This document shows positions 47,504 to 59,819 of a DNA stretch of 64,000 bases, piece after piece. This stretch comes from Casuarina equisetifolia (lineage: Eukaryota; Streptophyta; Magnoliopsida; Fagales; Casuarinaceae): the NCBI GenBank assembly GCA_028551475.1, contig CM052358.1:27368853-27432852 (forward strand), in the 5' to 3' direction. Position 1 is the stretch's first letter; the number at the start of each line of letters is the position of its first letter. A model generated the notes under the pieces. It was not told the DNA's origin. It saw nothing but the letters and a program-made list of their open reading frames with translations, and made no database searches. Made by a program: the position numbers and the translations under genes.

Positions 47504-48857
47504 ATGGTCAAGGATTTTCAGAGGATAGACCCAGAGCGTGCTGAGTTTGAGATAAGAGAGAAAAGGAAAATAAGGAAACTTAAAGAGTGTTGGAAATCTT
47601 TAGGAGAAAATAATGATACAGAAGTTAAAATAATGAAATCTGGACGATTAACCCTTGCAAATAGGAACATGGCTAAAGGAAGTGTGACCAAGGATAATGT
47701 ATTATCTCAACAAGACAAGGAGAGAATTGAACAAGAAATCCAAGAAAGTTTATTCCAAGGGCCTACAAGAAATAAGGAGAAAAATGAGAGGCTAGAAGAG
47801 ACAAACAACATTATCTTTAAGGAGAGTTTTGAACATAAAGGAAAACATGAATCTTGGAGTAAGGTTGTAGTAGGAGGATTAGCACAAAATGCTCATATGA
47901 AATACCAGCCACCGGCATTAAATGATGGGAAAATTAGAGTTGCCCCTCCTAAGGAAGTTATTGAAGAAGGAAGTAAATTCTATGAAAATTGTGTTGTGGG
48001 TTTCTTTTTGGGTTCAAAATTACCATTTTCTGTTGTAAAAGGAATTGTAGAAAAGCAATGGGGAAAACAAAGCTTAATAGATATTTCTGCAACAGACAGT
48101 GGCTTCTTCTTTTTTAGATTCTCTGATAAACAAAAGATGGAGGAAGTATTAGAAGCTGGAGTTTGTGATGTGGTAGGAAAACCAATGTTTCTGCAAAAAT
48201 GGCATAACACTATTAGACTGCAGAAAGGAAAAATCACTTCAATACCAATTTGGATAAAGTTGCACAATGTCCCACATGCTTTATGGGATGAGATTGATAT
48301 GAGCTATGTAGCTAGTGCTGTTGGAAAGCCACTATACATGGATAAAGCTACCAAACATAGACAAAGGATATCATATGCAAAAGTATGTGTTGAAATAGAT
48401 ACAAAGTGTTCTTTACCAACTTCATTTGAAATTGACATGGGAAATGGTGCTATTTTTGAGGTAGGAGTGGAGTATTGTTGGTTACCTGAAATATGCAAAA
48501 AAATGTGATTGCTTTGGACATAAGGAGTGTGTTATAAAGCAAAAGGAGATATGGGTTCCAGTTCAAAAGTCATTAAGTCAGACGGAGAAATATGATGAAG
48601 GATGTGAGGATAAAGAAAATTTGGATAAAGGTAATGAAGATCAAGTTCATGACGAGCAAGGACATGAGGATATAAGAGATAAGATTGTAAATTCAATAAC
48701 ACATGAAGTTGAATCCACCATAAGTCCAAAAGCCAAATTAGAACAAAGCAATAAAGCAAGTGTGAATGGAAGGGGAAACAAAAGGAGCCCCAAAAGGAAT
48801 ACATGTGAAAAGGACAATACCAGTAATAGATTTAGTGTGCTTATAAGTAATCATTAA
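47504..48857 (+). pseudogene. LINE ORF1 (DUF4283-type nucleic-acid-binding protein)
   Basis: From ATG 47504: a charged coiled N-terminus (residues 1-110), then the DUF4283 core (about 155-330: YENCVVGFFLGSKLPF, GFFFFRFSDKQKMEEVLEAG, WIKLHNVPHALWDE, VCVEIDTKCSLP). A zinc-knuckle-like CKKCDCFGHKEC should follow, but an A7 run (48497-48503) shifts the frame and the first frame ends at 48508 with KKM. The second frame carries the knuckle and a Lys/Glu-rich tail to the stop ending at 48857. In plant L1s this protein coats the element RNA. The shift is one base; a knuckle with two residues between His and the last Cys is slightly unusual. Confidence 0.88.
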
Positions 48858-48934
48858 GAACCAAATGAAGCAAGATGCAATGATATTGTAGGTCTTGAAG
48901 GTGTTGAAGGAGAAAAAACTATACCCCCAGGCAA

Positions 48935-51900
48935 ATGATCATATTCTCATGGAATGTCAGGGGCTTGAATAAAAGCCCTAAACAAAAGGAGGTACGAAAA
49001 GTTATCAAGAATGCTAAAGCTGACATTGTCATTCTATTAGAACACAAAATAAAAGAAGATAAAGCACAATGGGTGATAGATTCTCTTTTTCCCCAATGGG
49101 GTTTTATCCATAATTATAGAGATAATGAAAATGGTAGGATTTGGATTGTATGGAAAAAGCCATAGCTCAACATCACAGTGCTTAGTAGTTCTAAACAGGT
49201 AGTGAATTGTAAAGTGGAAGAGGGACATGAAGTATGGTACTTATCTGCCATCTATGCAGCAAATGCAGCGAATGAACGAAAGGATCTTTGGAGTAACCTC
49301 ACACAATGTTATAACAGTTATGGAAAGAACACTCAATGGCTACTAGTAGGGGATTTTAATACAGTGAGGAATCTAAATGAGAGGGTTAGTGTAGCTAGTA
49401 GATGGATAGAAGGAATAGAAGATTTCAACAAGTTCATAAGTGATGCAGAACTTATAGAACCAAACTTTGTAGGACCGCTCTTATCATGGACGAACAAAGG
49501 TAAAGGAATAGGGTTCAAAGGCAGTAAATTGGATAGATGTTTGGTAAACCCTAAATGGCTGCAAAGTAATATGGATTTCTCCATTGAATTTAGTTCCCTG
49601 GATTGTCAGATCACAGTCCTTGCATATCAAGGTGGGCAATAGACCAAGTCAGAAAAGGACTTTTAGGTTTTTCAACTTTTGGCCAGACAACCCCCAATTT
49701 ATGACAATAGTGAAGAATATTTGGCAACAAAGGGTTGATGGCACTATAATGTACAGAATAATGATAAAGTTGAAGGAAATGAAAAAAGAGTTGAGAAAGC
49801 TAAATAGAGAGGAATTTGGAGAACTACCAAGGAAAACAGAGGTAGTAAGGAAGCAGCTACAAATAGCACAAGCAAAGCTCTTTGATGATCCTTCAAATAC
49901 CCAATTGTGCAATGAAGAAAAGGAGTGGTTAGAAAAGTTACTAATATATAGCAAGCATGAAGAAATACTTCTGAAGCAAAAATCAAGGAATAATTAGCTG
50001 AAAGAGGGAGATTGTAATAGTAAAGTCTTTTTTGGAAGCATGATGAAGAGGAGAGCAAAAAATCACATTGTCAAGTTGGAATTAGATGATGGGCAACTTA
50101 CTGAAGATCCTGAAATGATAAAGAACAAAATTCTAAATTATTATCAAAACTTGCTAGGGAGGGCAAACCAACCTCAACCATCAAAAACAAGATTAAGAGA
50201 GTTATTTCCTATGGAAATTCCAGAAGAGATAAAGAGAAGCCTTATAGCAGACGTTCAAAGAGAAGATATACAAAAGGTCCTTAATACTTTTGGTGATTAC
50301 AAAGCTCCAGGTCCTGATGGATATAATAGCTTCTTCTTTAAGAAAGCATGGAGTATTATAGGGAGTGACATAGAAGATGCAGTAATAGCTTTCTTTCAAA
50401 GGAGACAGCTACTGCGAAGCATAAATTCAACAGTAATCTCTCTTGTCCCTAAGAAAATTAATGCCACCAATATGAAAGATTTTAGACCAATATCTTGTTG
50501 CAATGTGTTGTACAAGATCATATCTAAAATTGTGGCAGGAAGACTAAGTTTAGCTTTGCCTCATTTCATACATCCGTGTCAGACAGCTTTTGTGCCAGGA
50601 AGGAACATTAAGGAAAATATTTTGTTGTGTCAAGAGTTAATGCACAATTATCACAAAGATATTCATGGGAAAAGGGTGGCAATTAAGGTTGATATTATGA
50701 AAGCATATGATTTAATAGACTGGAATGCAATCCTAAATACACTGAAAGTTTTGAAGTTCCTAGACAAATTTAGATTGCTGATTGAAAGCTGCATCACTAC
50801 TGTGGGATATTCTGTGAACATCAATGGCTCTCATACAGGTTTTTTTAAGGGGGCAAAGGGGCTTAGACAAGGAGACCTTCTCTCTCCTTTTCTCTTTGTT
50901 ATTGTGATGGAGATTCTTAACAGAATTATACAAAATAAAGTATCTTCTGGAAGGTTTAAATTTCACTGGAAATGCGCCAAAGAAAAGATCACTCATTTAT
51001 GCTTTGCTGATGATCTCTTTTTGTTTGCTCATGGAGATATTGAGTCCATATTATGTTTACTAGATGCTATGCAAGAGTTTGAAGATATAACAGGTTTGAA
51101 GATGCATCCAGAGAAGTGTCAAATTTTCTTTTCAGGCTTGTCAAAACAGGAAAAGGCTCTAATACTTGATCAAATTCCTATCCAAGAAGGCCAACTTCCC
51201 ATAAAATACTTAGGAGTACCATTGATTACTAAAAGACTCTCCAACCTAGATTGTACTATCCTAACAGAAAAGATATTGAGAAGAATTGAAGGTTGAGAGT
51301 CTAAGCATATTAGTTATAGGGGGAGACTGCAGCTAGCCAAAAGTGTTCTGTTCTCATTGCAAATATATTGGATGCAAATTTTTCTACTGCCAAAACAGAC
51401 CCTTTATGAAATTGAAAAAAGGATTAGAACTTTCCTTTGGACAGGTAAATCTAATGGACGATGTGTAGCGAAAGTGGCATGGAAAGAAGTTTGCTGGCCT
51501 AAAGTTTCTGGAGGACTAGGTTTGATAGCCATTCACACTTGGAATAAAGCAGCAATTGGAAAACTCCTATGGTCTCTTGTGCACCCCAATTCAAACTCCT
51601 TATGGGTTAAATGGATGATAACAGAAAATTTGAAGGAAAGGAATGTATTAGAAGTTGAGATGAAAGGATCACTAGCTTGGAGTTTTAGGAATATTTTACA
51701 AGTAAGAAGTGAACTAACACAACTAGTGACAGACTCAAAATACAATATTGCCAAGAGTTATGTAGCACTAAGAAAGAACAGAGAAGATTCCAAATGGGCA
51801 ACACTTGTTTGGAAAGAAGGAGTACCGAAGCATAATTTTATATGTTGGATCATTTTAAGAGACAAACTATCCACAGCAGATTGGGTGGCAAAATGGAATA

Positions 51901-52319
51901 GTTCAGTGGATCTACGATGCAACCTCTGCCAACAAGAAGAAGAATCACATGAACATTTATTTTTTAAGTGCAGGTTCACAAACTACATCTGGAAGGCTTT
52001 GTTAGGCATGAATGGATTAACTCGAAGAATTGAACATTGGAGAGTTGAAATATATTGGATGATCAACACTGTTAAGAGGAAGAGCTTTGCAGCTACTTTG
52101 CTTAGTATATCTTTCAAGGTCGTATTGTATCACACTTGGAACGAAAGGAATAGAAGAAGATTCAGCAATACAAGTCTAGAAAACTCAACCATTATTGCTA
52201 AAATCAAGAAGGACGTGAGAGGCAAGATTTCATCTACCAGAGGAGTCAAGCTTACAAATTGTAATAAATTTTTACAAGAGCTTTTGAATTTGCCAAGTGC
52301 AATATTTGAGCTTAGATGA
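48935..52319 (+). pseudogene. LINE ORF2 (endonuclease-reverse transcriptase)
   Basis: APE-type endonuclease at 48935-49640 (FSWNVRGLNKSPKQ, LLVGDFNTV, SKLDRCLV). Reverse transcriptase at about 50250-51250: KAPGPDGYNSFFFKK, AFVPGRNIKENILL, KVDIMKAYDLIDW, GLRQGDLLSPFLF, FADD box at 51003-51014. A zinc-knuckle domain typical of plant L1s lies at about 51790-51990 (CNLCQQEEESHEHLFFKC). Stops at 49163-49165 (TAG), 49995-49997 (TAG before LKEGD) and 51294-51296 (TGA after RRIEG). Two close frameshifts lie around 49600-49630, where the SDHSP motif falls in the third frame. All catalytic blocks are present, so decay is recent. Confidence 0.92.
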
Positions 52320-52419
52320 TGATATTTTGTAATCGAACAATCTTGTAAATTTTTTATAAGTGATATATAATTTGACCTTTCACCAAAAAAAAAAAAAACA
52401 AAAACCTAATCCACAAATA

Positions 52420-54853
52420 GAAGATAAGCAACCAAAATTGTTAAGGATAACTCCATCTAACATGCAATAATCCAAATATAACACCTCTAAAGAGCTTAAA
52501 CAATAAATGGATGTTCTATGTTTGAAGGCTACTACAATTTCTAAAGTAAAGAATGTGAAGGCTAGGAAGTTTATACACACTATTTAGAATTATGCTCAAT
52601 TTGTTTCTTGATGGATTTAAATACATAAGTGAGGATAAGCAACTAAAATCACAAGGCATATTTACATTTGAGAAATAATGATAATTCAAATCTAATTCTT
52701 TTAAAGAGCTGAAACTTTAGAAATCATTTAGGAGCAAATGAGCAATGAGGTTTAAGTTGTTGCCCCCTTTTGGATTATAGAAAGAATTTTCTCTCTAACC
52801 TTTTTACAAAATAGATAGAAATAAACATACAAAGGGGATAATTGGATGTTGTATACCTCAAGCAACCACATAAATTCAAAGACTAAAGAGATGACAAGTT
52901 CTTAAACAACATTGGTAACCTATTTATGTTAGTTCCTGTCAAATCAAGCACCTCCTGGGACATCATATGACACATAATTATAGAAAAATTCTCAAGCCTT
53001 GAATAGCCAACAAAACTAAGATATTTAAGAGAAGCTAGGTTGATCTCATTTGGTAAGTCTACTAACACATTTGCAACCTTCCATATCTAATCCCAAAAGC
53101 TAGTTTAGATATCCAAGGGATGAATGGATCTTAAACAAATTTTCACTATGTTTGAGATGTAATAGCTCAAGGTTTAGGATTCCATTGAACTTTGGTGTCT
53201 TTGTTAAGTTAAGCAAGTATCTTATATCAATGTCTATTAATTTGTCAAAAATCTACAATTGACAAATAAATAAGTAGATATATTAAATAAAATCATTAAG
53301 TATAGAATGCATTGAAGAAGAAGATATGTTTGCATAAAGTAAAATCTTATCATCATTTTACTCCACTTTTTGATGCAATTACAAGGCACTTTGCACACAA
53401 AAAAAATTATTTGCTTGCAAATTGGTCAAAAGAAAATCTAAAGGATAATCTAGGCTAATCCAAATAATATAATTCATTGCTTAGCGTAAAAACTGAAGGA
53501 TCTCTATCTCATTCCAAAACACAAAAATCATTATAAAAGTAATGGTCATGAATTACAAGCATTCTCATTCTTTTCAATTTTAAAAAGGCTTCAAGACTTA
53601 GTTTCTCTTGTCTTTGTAATGGAATGTTTAAGGTAATAGCTTCAACCATATCAGTTCCTTATAAAAAAAATGTGAAAATTAATGTACAGTTTAATAAATT
53701 GTTCAAAGAAGTACTATTAAGTAAGTTATTTTGTCAAAGGTAAACTTATCCACTTACAATAGTTTACTTTGGCATGTGAATAATATTTTCTTTGCACCAT
53801 AACCTACTATGGCTCTTTGGTTCACCTAGAGATTCACAATAAACTATATGTTGATCCATTTTTTGTATCAAATCATGCATTTGGAATTCTCCATTTATGT
53901 CTTTTGTAAGACATTTGCCCCTAAGCAATTTCAATGTCAATGGCCAAATACTGAACAAGACATTCCAAGTCTTCAAGTGCATACATTCCATTAAATTGAC
54001 ATATCATATCTATAAATAATTTTTTTTATGAATCCTCCAATCCATTAGAGCTAATTTGTAGTTTGTCTAAAATTTCTACTTTAGGATTGGCACGTAGTTA
54101 ACCTAGAACATCTCTCCAAGCATTCATTGTTCTACTAAACAAATAAGAACCAAAAACTTTAAGAGTAAAGGAAGACCCTATGCATAATTCAAAATACCTT
54201 TACTCAAATGCACATAATCATTTTCAAGATAATTTTTCTTGAAAGCCTTCCAACTAAAGAACTCTAAAAATTCATCATCATTAAGCTCATTAACCTCATA
54301 AATATCATCCACATACCTCTTCAACAAATGAAGGTCTCTACTAGTTAAAATGATTTTACTTCCTTGACCAAACCAATCATGATTCCTTACTAATGCCTTC
54401 AATTGATCTTATGTATTTACATCATCAAAAATTGTAAAAAAAATTTTGTTACGTACTTTCTCCACCATCATATCTATTCCTTCCTAAGTGTTTCATATCC
54501 TTAATTTTCTTTCCTCAATATCTTACAAATAATTTGTATTTGCAAATGAACCATACCATGATTTCTCTATATGTGCGATAAAACAACTAGCTTCAAATTG
54601 AGAAGTAGATCGATCAGGACTTTTACCAAAGTTTTCTTACCAATTCCCCTATCTCACAATTCCCTACAAAGTGAACATCATCCAAACCTAAACAAAGTAA
54701 AGGGATCACTTTCTCAACTTGAAAACCTATTCTAGCAAGTTCTTCAATTATGTTTGAAGAGTTAGGACTCAACTCATCTAATATCTTTCGATTGATCTCC
54801 TCAACAACCTCTGATTCATGATTCCCAACAGAATCCTTAATATTTACTATTAA
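52420..54853 (-). pseudogene. TNL pseudogene P6, 5' half: NB-ARC and LRRs
   Basis: Minus strand. An exon starts after a cag acceptor at 54853 with HESEVVEEINRKILDEL and LDDVHFVG. The P-loop follows in a shifted frame (GIGKKTLVKVLI, about 54650-54615), then kinase-2 (FFTIFDDVNT), RNBS-B (GSKIILTSRD, about 54340), VNELNDDEFLEFFSWKAFKK, GLPLLLKFL (about 54160), and MHDLIQKM (53857-53880). The first LRR exon is at about 53650-53390 (SLEAFLKLKRMRMLVIHD, SNELYYLD), with more LRRs at 53068-52883 and on to the LINE. Many stops. No TIR exon lies upstream of 54853. With the LINE and copia B removed it would be one gene end of about 3.5 kb. Confidence 0.88.
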
Positions 54854-56040
54854 CTGAACCCGCTCCAACCCTGTTCCTCTCTGTTTGTTTCCCGAGAAGC
54901 CGTGGGGATTGGACGATAAAAGTCGGGGGAATCATCACGGCGCCTAAGCAAGCATATTTGTTTACCACGTTTCTGTTGATTTGAAGTCTTTTGATGTCGT
55001 AATATTGTTTCTCTTCTGTACAATTTCCCCACGGCCAAACGGTTAGTTGCTAGGGTTTTGAATTCGGGATTCAACTCCTGCTAGCTTGGATCCGTTGGTC
55101 AAGAAGAAAAATTTAGCACAGAATCTTGTTAATTTTGAGCTCTATCCTCTGTATCTACTGTCTGGGAAGTGCTTGAAGCTCTCATGAGCTTGTCCTTGGC
55201 ATAATAAGCATCGGGTGAAGTGACGGAGCTTCAGCTTGTAACGGCGATGTGGACCAACGTTTTCAAAATTGTACTAATCAAACTCTGCTGTGGACTTTTT
55301 TTTTTTTTTTGCAGACTCATTTCTGTTGTCTTCCTTTATTTATTTTCTGTGTTGATTTTGACTGTTTTGCTTGTTTTGCAATTTGGTCCATGAATTTGCT
55401 CGGTGATTACCGTTTTTGAATTTATTTATTTCTGTTGCTTTCCTTGGCATGGTCGTTTTCTGCAATATTAGTTTGTTGGGAGAACGTTAAGCTTGGTTTG
55501 TGCAAACTAAGTTTCCGCTTTGGATGGGAGGTTTATTGGATATGGTTCAGAAATGGTCTATCCATTTCTAGACTGTTTCTATTTGTTTTCTTTCTTTTGG
55601 GGGAGCCCTGTCGTTCACTCCCTGTGTATTTGAGCTTTGCACCCTCCAGTGCACGTGATATGTTTCTTACTTGCCAAGAGAAAAAAAATAATTATGGTTG
55701 GAAATTACCTGGTATCCTGAGAGTGGCTTACTGAACTGCAGAACTGAGCATTTGTTAAAATTCAACACCGTGTTTGGAAATTGTTTGGCATGCGTATTCC
55801 ATCCCACGACCACATCTAAGATGCTCTTCCCTACCTCAGCTACCTGGCAACCAGCTACACGTTGTTTCTTTCACCTACACTGAGCTACTACTGATATCAT
55901 CCATGCTTGGACCATGTGCCGAAATTATTGCCACCATCTTTCTGCAACCTCTTACCTACCAGTGCAACTTCACAAACATGACCAGTTGCATGTCTCCCCC
56001 AAGTGCTCTGCCTTCACTTTACCATACATCATAAACTGAT
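54854..56040. other. GC-richer, gene-like sequence without recognised coding region
   Basis: 54870-55250 looks like the leader of a plant gene on the plus strand (tagttgctagggttttgaa, then pyrimidine-rich sequence and a T-run at 55299-55312). 55690-56040 is of average composition with short open frames, none with a domain. It could be a captured promoter and first intron of a gene that is not in this window. Confidence 0.35.
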
Positions 56041-56049
56041 AAATAGTTG

Positions 56050-56165
56050 CTTAGCTAGCTAACTCAGTGGTGAGTTAGCAAGAATCCCAATCATGAGGTT
56101 TGGGATTCTACACCCGGTGTGTGTGAGTTTGGTGAATCATCAAAGTTTCTGTTCCAGATAAAAAG
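56050..56165 (+). mobile_element. Possible tRNA-derived SINE head
   Basis: tagctaactcagtggtgagt (A-box-like) followed about 30 bp later by gaggtttgggattctaca (B-box-like) and cccggtgtgtgtgagtttgg, an arrangement known from angiosperm SINEs. No clear tail or target duplication was found. Confidence 0.35.
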
Positions 56166-56484
56166 GGTGGCAAGTTACTGAATCATTAGGACCATTTGAT
56201 TTTGTTCTATTAGGTTTCTTTCTATGTTTGATTATACAAAAAGTAAATTGCTTTTTCTGTTTGGTACTCGGGTGTTCTAATCAATTAGTTTATTCTGTTC
56301 GTGACAATTTGGTGACTTAAAAAATGGTGTTACATGGCTTGGTTCTCACCATGTTATTGTATATTTCTGTATTTGTCATCCTCCATACTGTTTGTAGTAG
56401 CTTTTTCTGAGTTAGTTTTTATCTATCTGACCAATACTCATAATTTACAATCAACTGCACAGGGTCGCAAAATGGCTAAACCAC

Positions 56485-56700
56485 GTGAGTACATCTAATG
56501 AAGTGGGGAGCGCAAACGCAAATGGAATTGCACTGCAATTATACGAAAGGTTCCATGTTGGCTCTCAAATTCCGATCTGGCGCCCTTTTCAACACCAACT
56601 CCCTGCGTTTGTTGGTGCTTCTTTCGACCAGAGCAGTGCTGAATGTATGCTGGAAGATAAAGACGAAAAGACTTTTTTGCACCAGCAAAAATGTTAGCTA
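56485..56700. repeat. Module N, copy 3
   Basis: Contains ctctcaaattccgatctggc and ttttcaacaccaactccctg, matching 6370 and 5465. Two overlapping plus-strand frames exist, but the frame is not shared with the other copies. Confidence 0.4.
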
Positions 56701-58110
56701 CCTTTCATTAGACTCCGTTTGACGCGGTTAAGACAGAGTACGAGGTCAACAAGACCTTCTGATTGGATGTTGGGGGCAAAGAAATTTTGTTATATTTCTC
56801 AGCTTAAATTTCGAACGATCTTATCCAAAGTGCCTGATCAATCAGAAAATCTTTCAAAAGATGTGAACATGCGGAAATTTCCAGGATGCTTACAGCAAAG
56901 GAAACTTAAGGAGAATCCTTCCACTCTTGTTTCAGGAGTGTGACGCATTACCAAGTTGTCTTCAAAAGAATTAGCATTGTGACAAAGTAATAACATGAGT
57001 AAATTTTTAAGTTGATGACGGTAAAAGTGAGTAGAATCCTGCTTTAGTTCATAATTTAAATTTTTGTTAAAGCTCAAACAAGTTATATATTAAAATATAC
57101 AGGTCACTTAGATAGCTTCCGTGGATTTTAAAATGAAGCAACACTAGAAGATTGACCCATAACCCTTAGATTGGAAAATCTTGGTTTTCCTTTCATTAGA
57201 CGTTGTCAGATGCGGTTGTTATAGTCTACATAACTCTTTGATTGGGAATTGACAAGAAAGCAGTCTATATGATATTTATCCTTACCACTCCAAAAAATCG
57301 CAATTCCTAGATATGAAATCTATGGACTCTATAATGTTGAAGTGTTAGGCATTTGCTCTTATATTTGCAGAATCAACATTAGTAACAAGTGATCAAATAT
57401 GAAAAAAGTTTCATGACCCTACTAAATCTTAAATAAAAATTAGTTTTCTAATAAGGATTGGACAAGTTGGGTATTTAAGTATGTAAGTGACTCGACACCT
57501 TTCCAAAGATAAATCTAACATGAAAAAATGCAAAGTTTTGCAAATTTAGAAGAGAGATCAATCAAATTGTTAAGGAACTTGTAGGAGGACAAAGTTGTAT
57601 TCACGTTACTTTTTTTGTCTGCTGACGTCAAAAGCTATCAGTGCTCCTTCGTGACCTACCCCATGACATGCCGTTTGAGGTAGCTCCGACAGGGTACAAG
57701 TCGTCAAGAGCTTCCGCTACATATTGTTTAGGTTAAATTTGCAACGATTTCCATATCTTATCCCAAGTGAAAATCAATCAAAAGTTCTTTTACAAAGAAG
57801 CTACGATATGAAGAAGTCGGCAACAGGAAAAATAACTCGGGATGTTTAGGAAGACCCCTCCCAGTCCTTTCTAACGCGTGTAACGCAATACCAAGTTGCT
57901 CTAAAAAATAATCGTGTAAATTTCCAAGTTGCTGGTGGTAAAATTAAGTTGAAAATACTATTTTGGTCCATAATTTAGTTTCATGTCAAGGTTTGAACAA
58001 ATTTGGTATTTAAATATAAAAATCACTTTGCCAGTTTTCTGTAATTTTAAAATGAATCATCATTGACAAATTTTTTCGATAACTTTGGAAGATTGGCCCA
58101 TTCATTGGAT
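56700..58110. repeat. Tandem pair of 0.5 kb units
   Basis: 56705-57190 and 57655-58110 are colinear: a run of 'ctccgtttgacgcggt / gctccgacagggtac', 'ttaaatttcgaacgat / ttaaatttgcaacgat', 'gtgtgacgcattaccaagttg / gtgtaacgcaataccaagttg', then 'gaagattg.ccca'. Parts also resemble 12870-13330 in D1. No coding content recognised. Confidence 0.6.
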
Positions 58111-58840
58111 GTCAATCTTTCATTAGTCCTTTTTATATCTTCTAGATCTCTTAGACATTGGATGGTCAATCAGTTAAAAGAAAGAGACATAGTTAAGACA
58201 ATCTCCCCCACTGTGTATTGTTTTGTTATTTATTCTTTAGGTTTTGTCACTGCCTCATTTTAGCTTTTAATTTAATAGTACTAGTTATATGATTAAAATT
58301 AGTTTATTTTTATACCAAATGCCACCAATCCTCAGCTACACTAAATTAGAGGTACTTATATTTAATAAGATAAGAAATTTTCCCCAGTTTTTGAAAGTTT
58401 CAGAGCTTAAATTTTCTAATTCTTATTAATTAGATTATACATTATTACAGAAACTCTATTTTCAAGTTCAAAGTCACAAGCTTTGCATGCATTAAAGTAG
58501 TTGGATTTCACATAACTACTCATGTTGGAGTGCTTCTTTTATATCACACTTTATTATGAACTATTTGTTTTCTTGAAGAATGACCTAAGAATTCTATCAA
58601 TTGAATTCTATCAATAAGTATCACCGTGGTTTATAACAAAGAAGGTTCTAAGCAATCACTTTAACAAGACTAAATAGGGCTTAAAGACTTTTAAACAGAT
58701 AAAGAGTGCATGCATGTGCTGTACCATGTGGAGCACGTGCCAGCATGTTGATGATTGTACGTTGCATGTGTGAAGAACGTGCTAGCTTATGCAGATGCTT
58801 TGTGAGTTCAGCTAGCTTATTCAACGGGAGAAAGAGAAAC
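57900..58840. repeat. Segmental duplication D3 (partial third copy)
   Basis: Matches D1 13310-14000 and D2 30780-31460. It has gaagattggccca, ataccaaatg.cac...cac, the TA-rich stretch 'ttatatttaataagataa', and the end block 'tgtaccatgtggagcacgtgccagcatgttg' with one G-box (58734-58739). The GC-rich block is shortened. The peptide gene at 63472 may be the far end of this unit. Confidence 0.65.
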
Positions 58841-59129
58841 GATGAAAACAGAAAATTTTTGCATGTCAAACAAGTCTTAGATATTTATTTAGTACGAAAA
58901 CACTAAGCACATTATAAACAAACCAGTAACAATTCCCAGTACCTCGATGTTTAAGATGATTAAAAGTATTTGATACAAATCTGACCTCAAACACACACAT
59001 CTGGCAAATGTAAAAATTTGACGGAAGACGCCAGCAAACTCACCATCAGCAATATAGGCCCTTGTAATATGTGAAAGCTACTTGTATAAGATAACTACAA
59101 TGGGGAGGAAGAACAAAAATCTAAATTAA

Positions 59130-59680
59130 AATATTTCCAACAATCTACCTCAAAGCAACTTTCAATTGTTCCACAAAAATTAGTGGTTGTCCAATTGAAC
59201 CACTCTAGGATTTGAGATACCCATGCAAGGGAAACAATGTAGACATATTTATATTGCACAGTAGAAAACAAGAATAAGATATGAAATATGAAATTTTAAT
59301 CTATGATATAATACTAACTTTGATGAATTTGAGTATCACTACAAAAGGAAAGAAAGAGACTCATTGTCCAACCCCAATGGAACGATAAACCAATTTGTGC
59401 ATATGGAGGTAGTTGGAAGAGTTGGTGGGTCGGCCATCATAGCCAAAACGGACGACACCGGTAGCGAAATTACTGTTCAACCCTCCATCCATTTCAACCC
59501 AACCAACCACTCCGAGTGGGCTTTTCTTATGCACAAACATCGACACTCTCTCAAGCCAAAGCCTAACCAAATCTTTTGGAGCCGGTTCCAGCTTACGATC
59601 TTTCAATCCATCATTTTTGTGGATTTCCTTGAAAATTTTCCCTCCAGCAAGGAAATCTCTAAAAATGAGTATGATCATTC
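59130..59680 (-). pseudogene. Probable TNL fossil P7: LRR end and start of C-JID
   Basis: Minus strand. 59240-59130 reads WVSQILEWFNWTTTNFCGTI and ESCFEVD, matching the opening of the other C-JID exons (compare EMLEWFNRSVTSSLEQLK at 46.5 kb). Before it, after an intron-sized gap containing the family's 'gagtctctttc' donor context (GT changed to AT near 59359), 59678-59370 reads GGLNSNFA....FGYDGRP, resembling GGLISNCAFLAIHIDHDGKP at 27.97 kb. The plus strand has a longer open frame over the same bases (59364-59819, 151 codons) with no domain; I regard it as incidental. Confidence 0.5.
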
Positions 59681-59819
59681 AACCAGTTGGTCCATTAGAA
59701 CGGGACGCTACTTACCCGGAAGAAGCCTCGCAACAAGCTACGATTTGGTGCTCCATGGCAAGGCAATATTCAGCTCACATATGGATGCTTTAGACTTAGC
59801 TGCCAAAATGTTGAAATAG

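Larger units (their letters stand above)
46961..52401 (+). mobile_element. L1-type plant LINE, nearly full length
   Basis: A 5.44 kb non-LTR retrotransposon flanked by a perfect 18 bp target duplication, aaacctaatccacaaata (46943-46960 and 52402-52419). It has a 0.54 kb 5' UTR (GC-richer start, A-run near 47072), ORF1 (47504-48857), ORF2 (48935-52319), a short 3' UTR and a poly(A) end (52385-52401). It inserted into the LRR of TNL pseudogene P6 in the opposite orientation. I count two or three frameshifts and three stop codons, and the target duplication is perfect, so it is a fairly recent but dead copy. Confidence 0.95.

Noticed and set aside
59364-59819. 151-codon plus-strand open frame with an ATG
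   Set aside because: No domain, signal peptide or paralogue. The minus strand of the same bases resembles a TNL exon next to a C-JID start. Kept only as an alternative reading.
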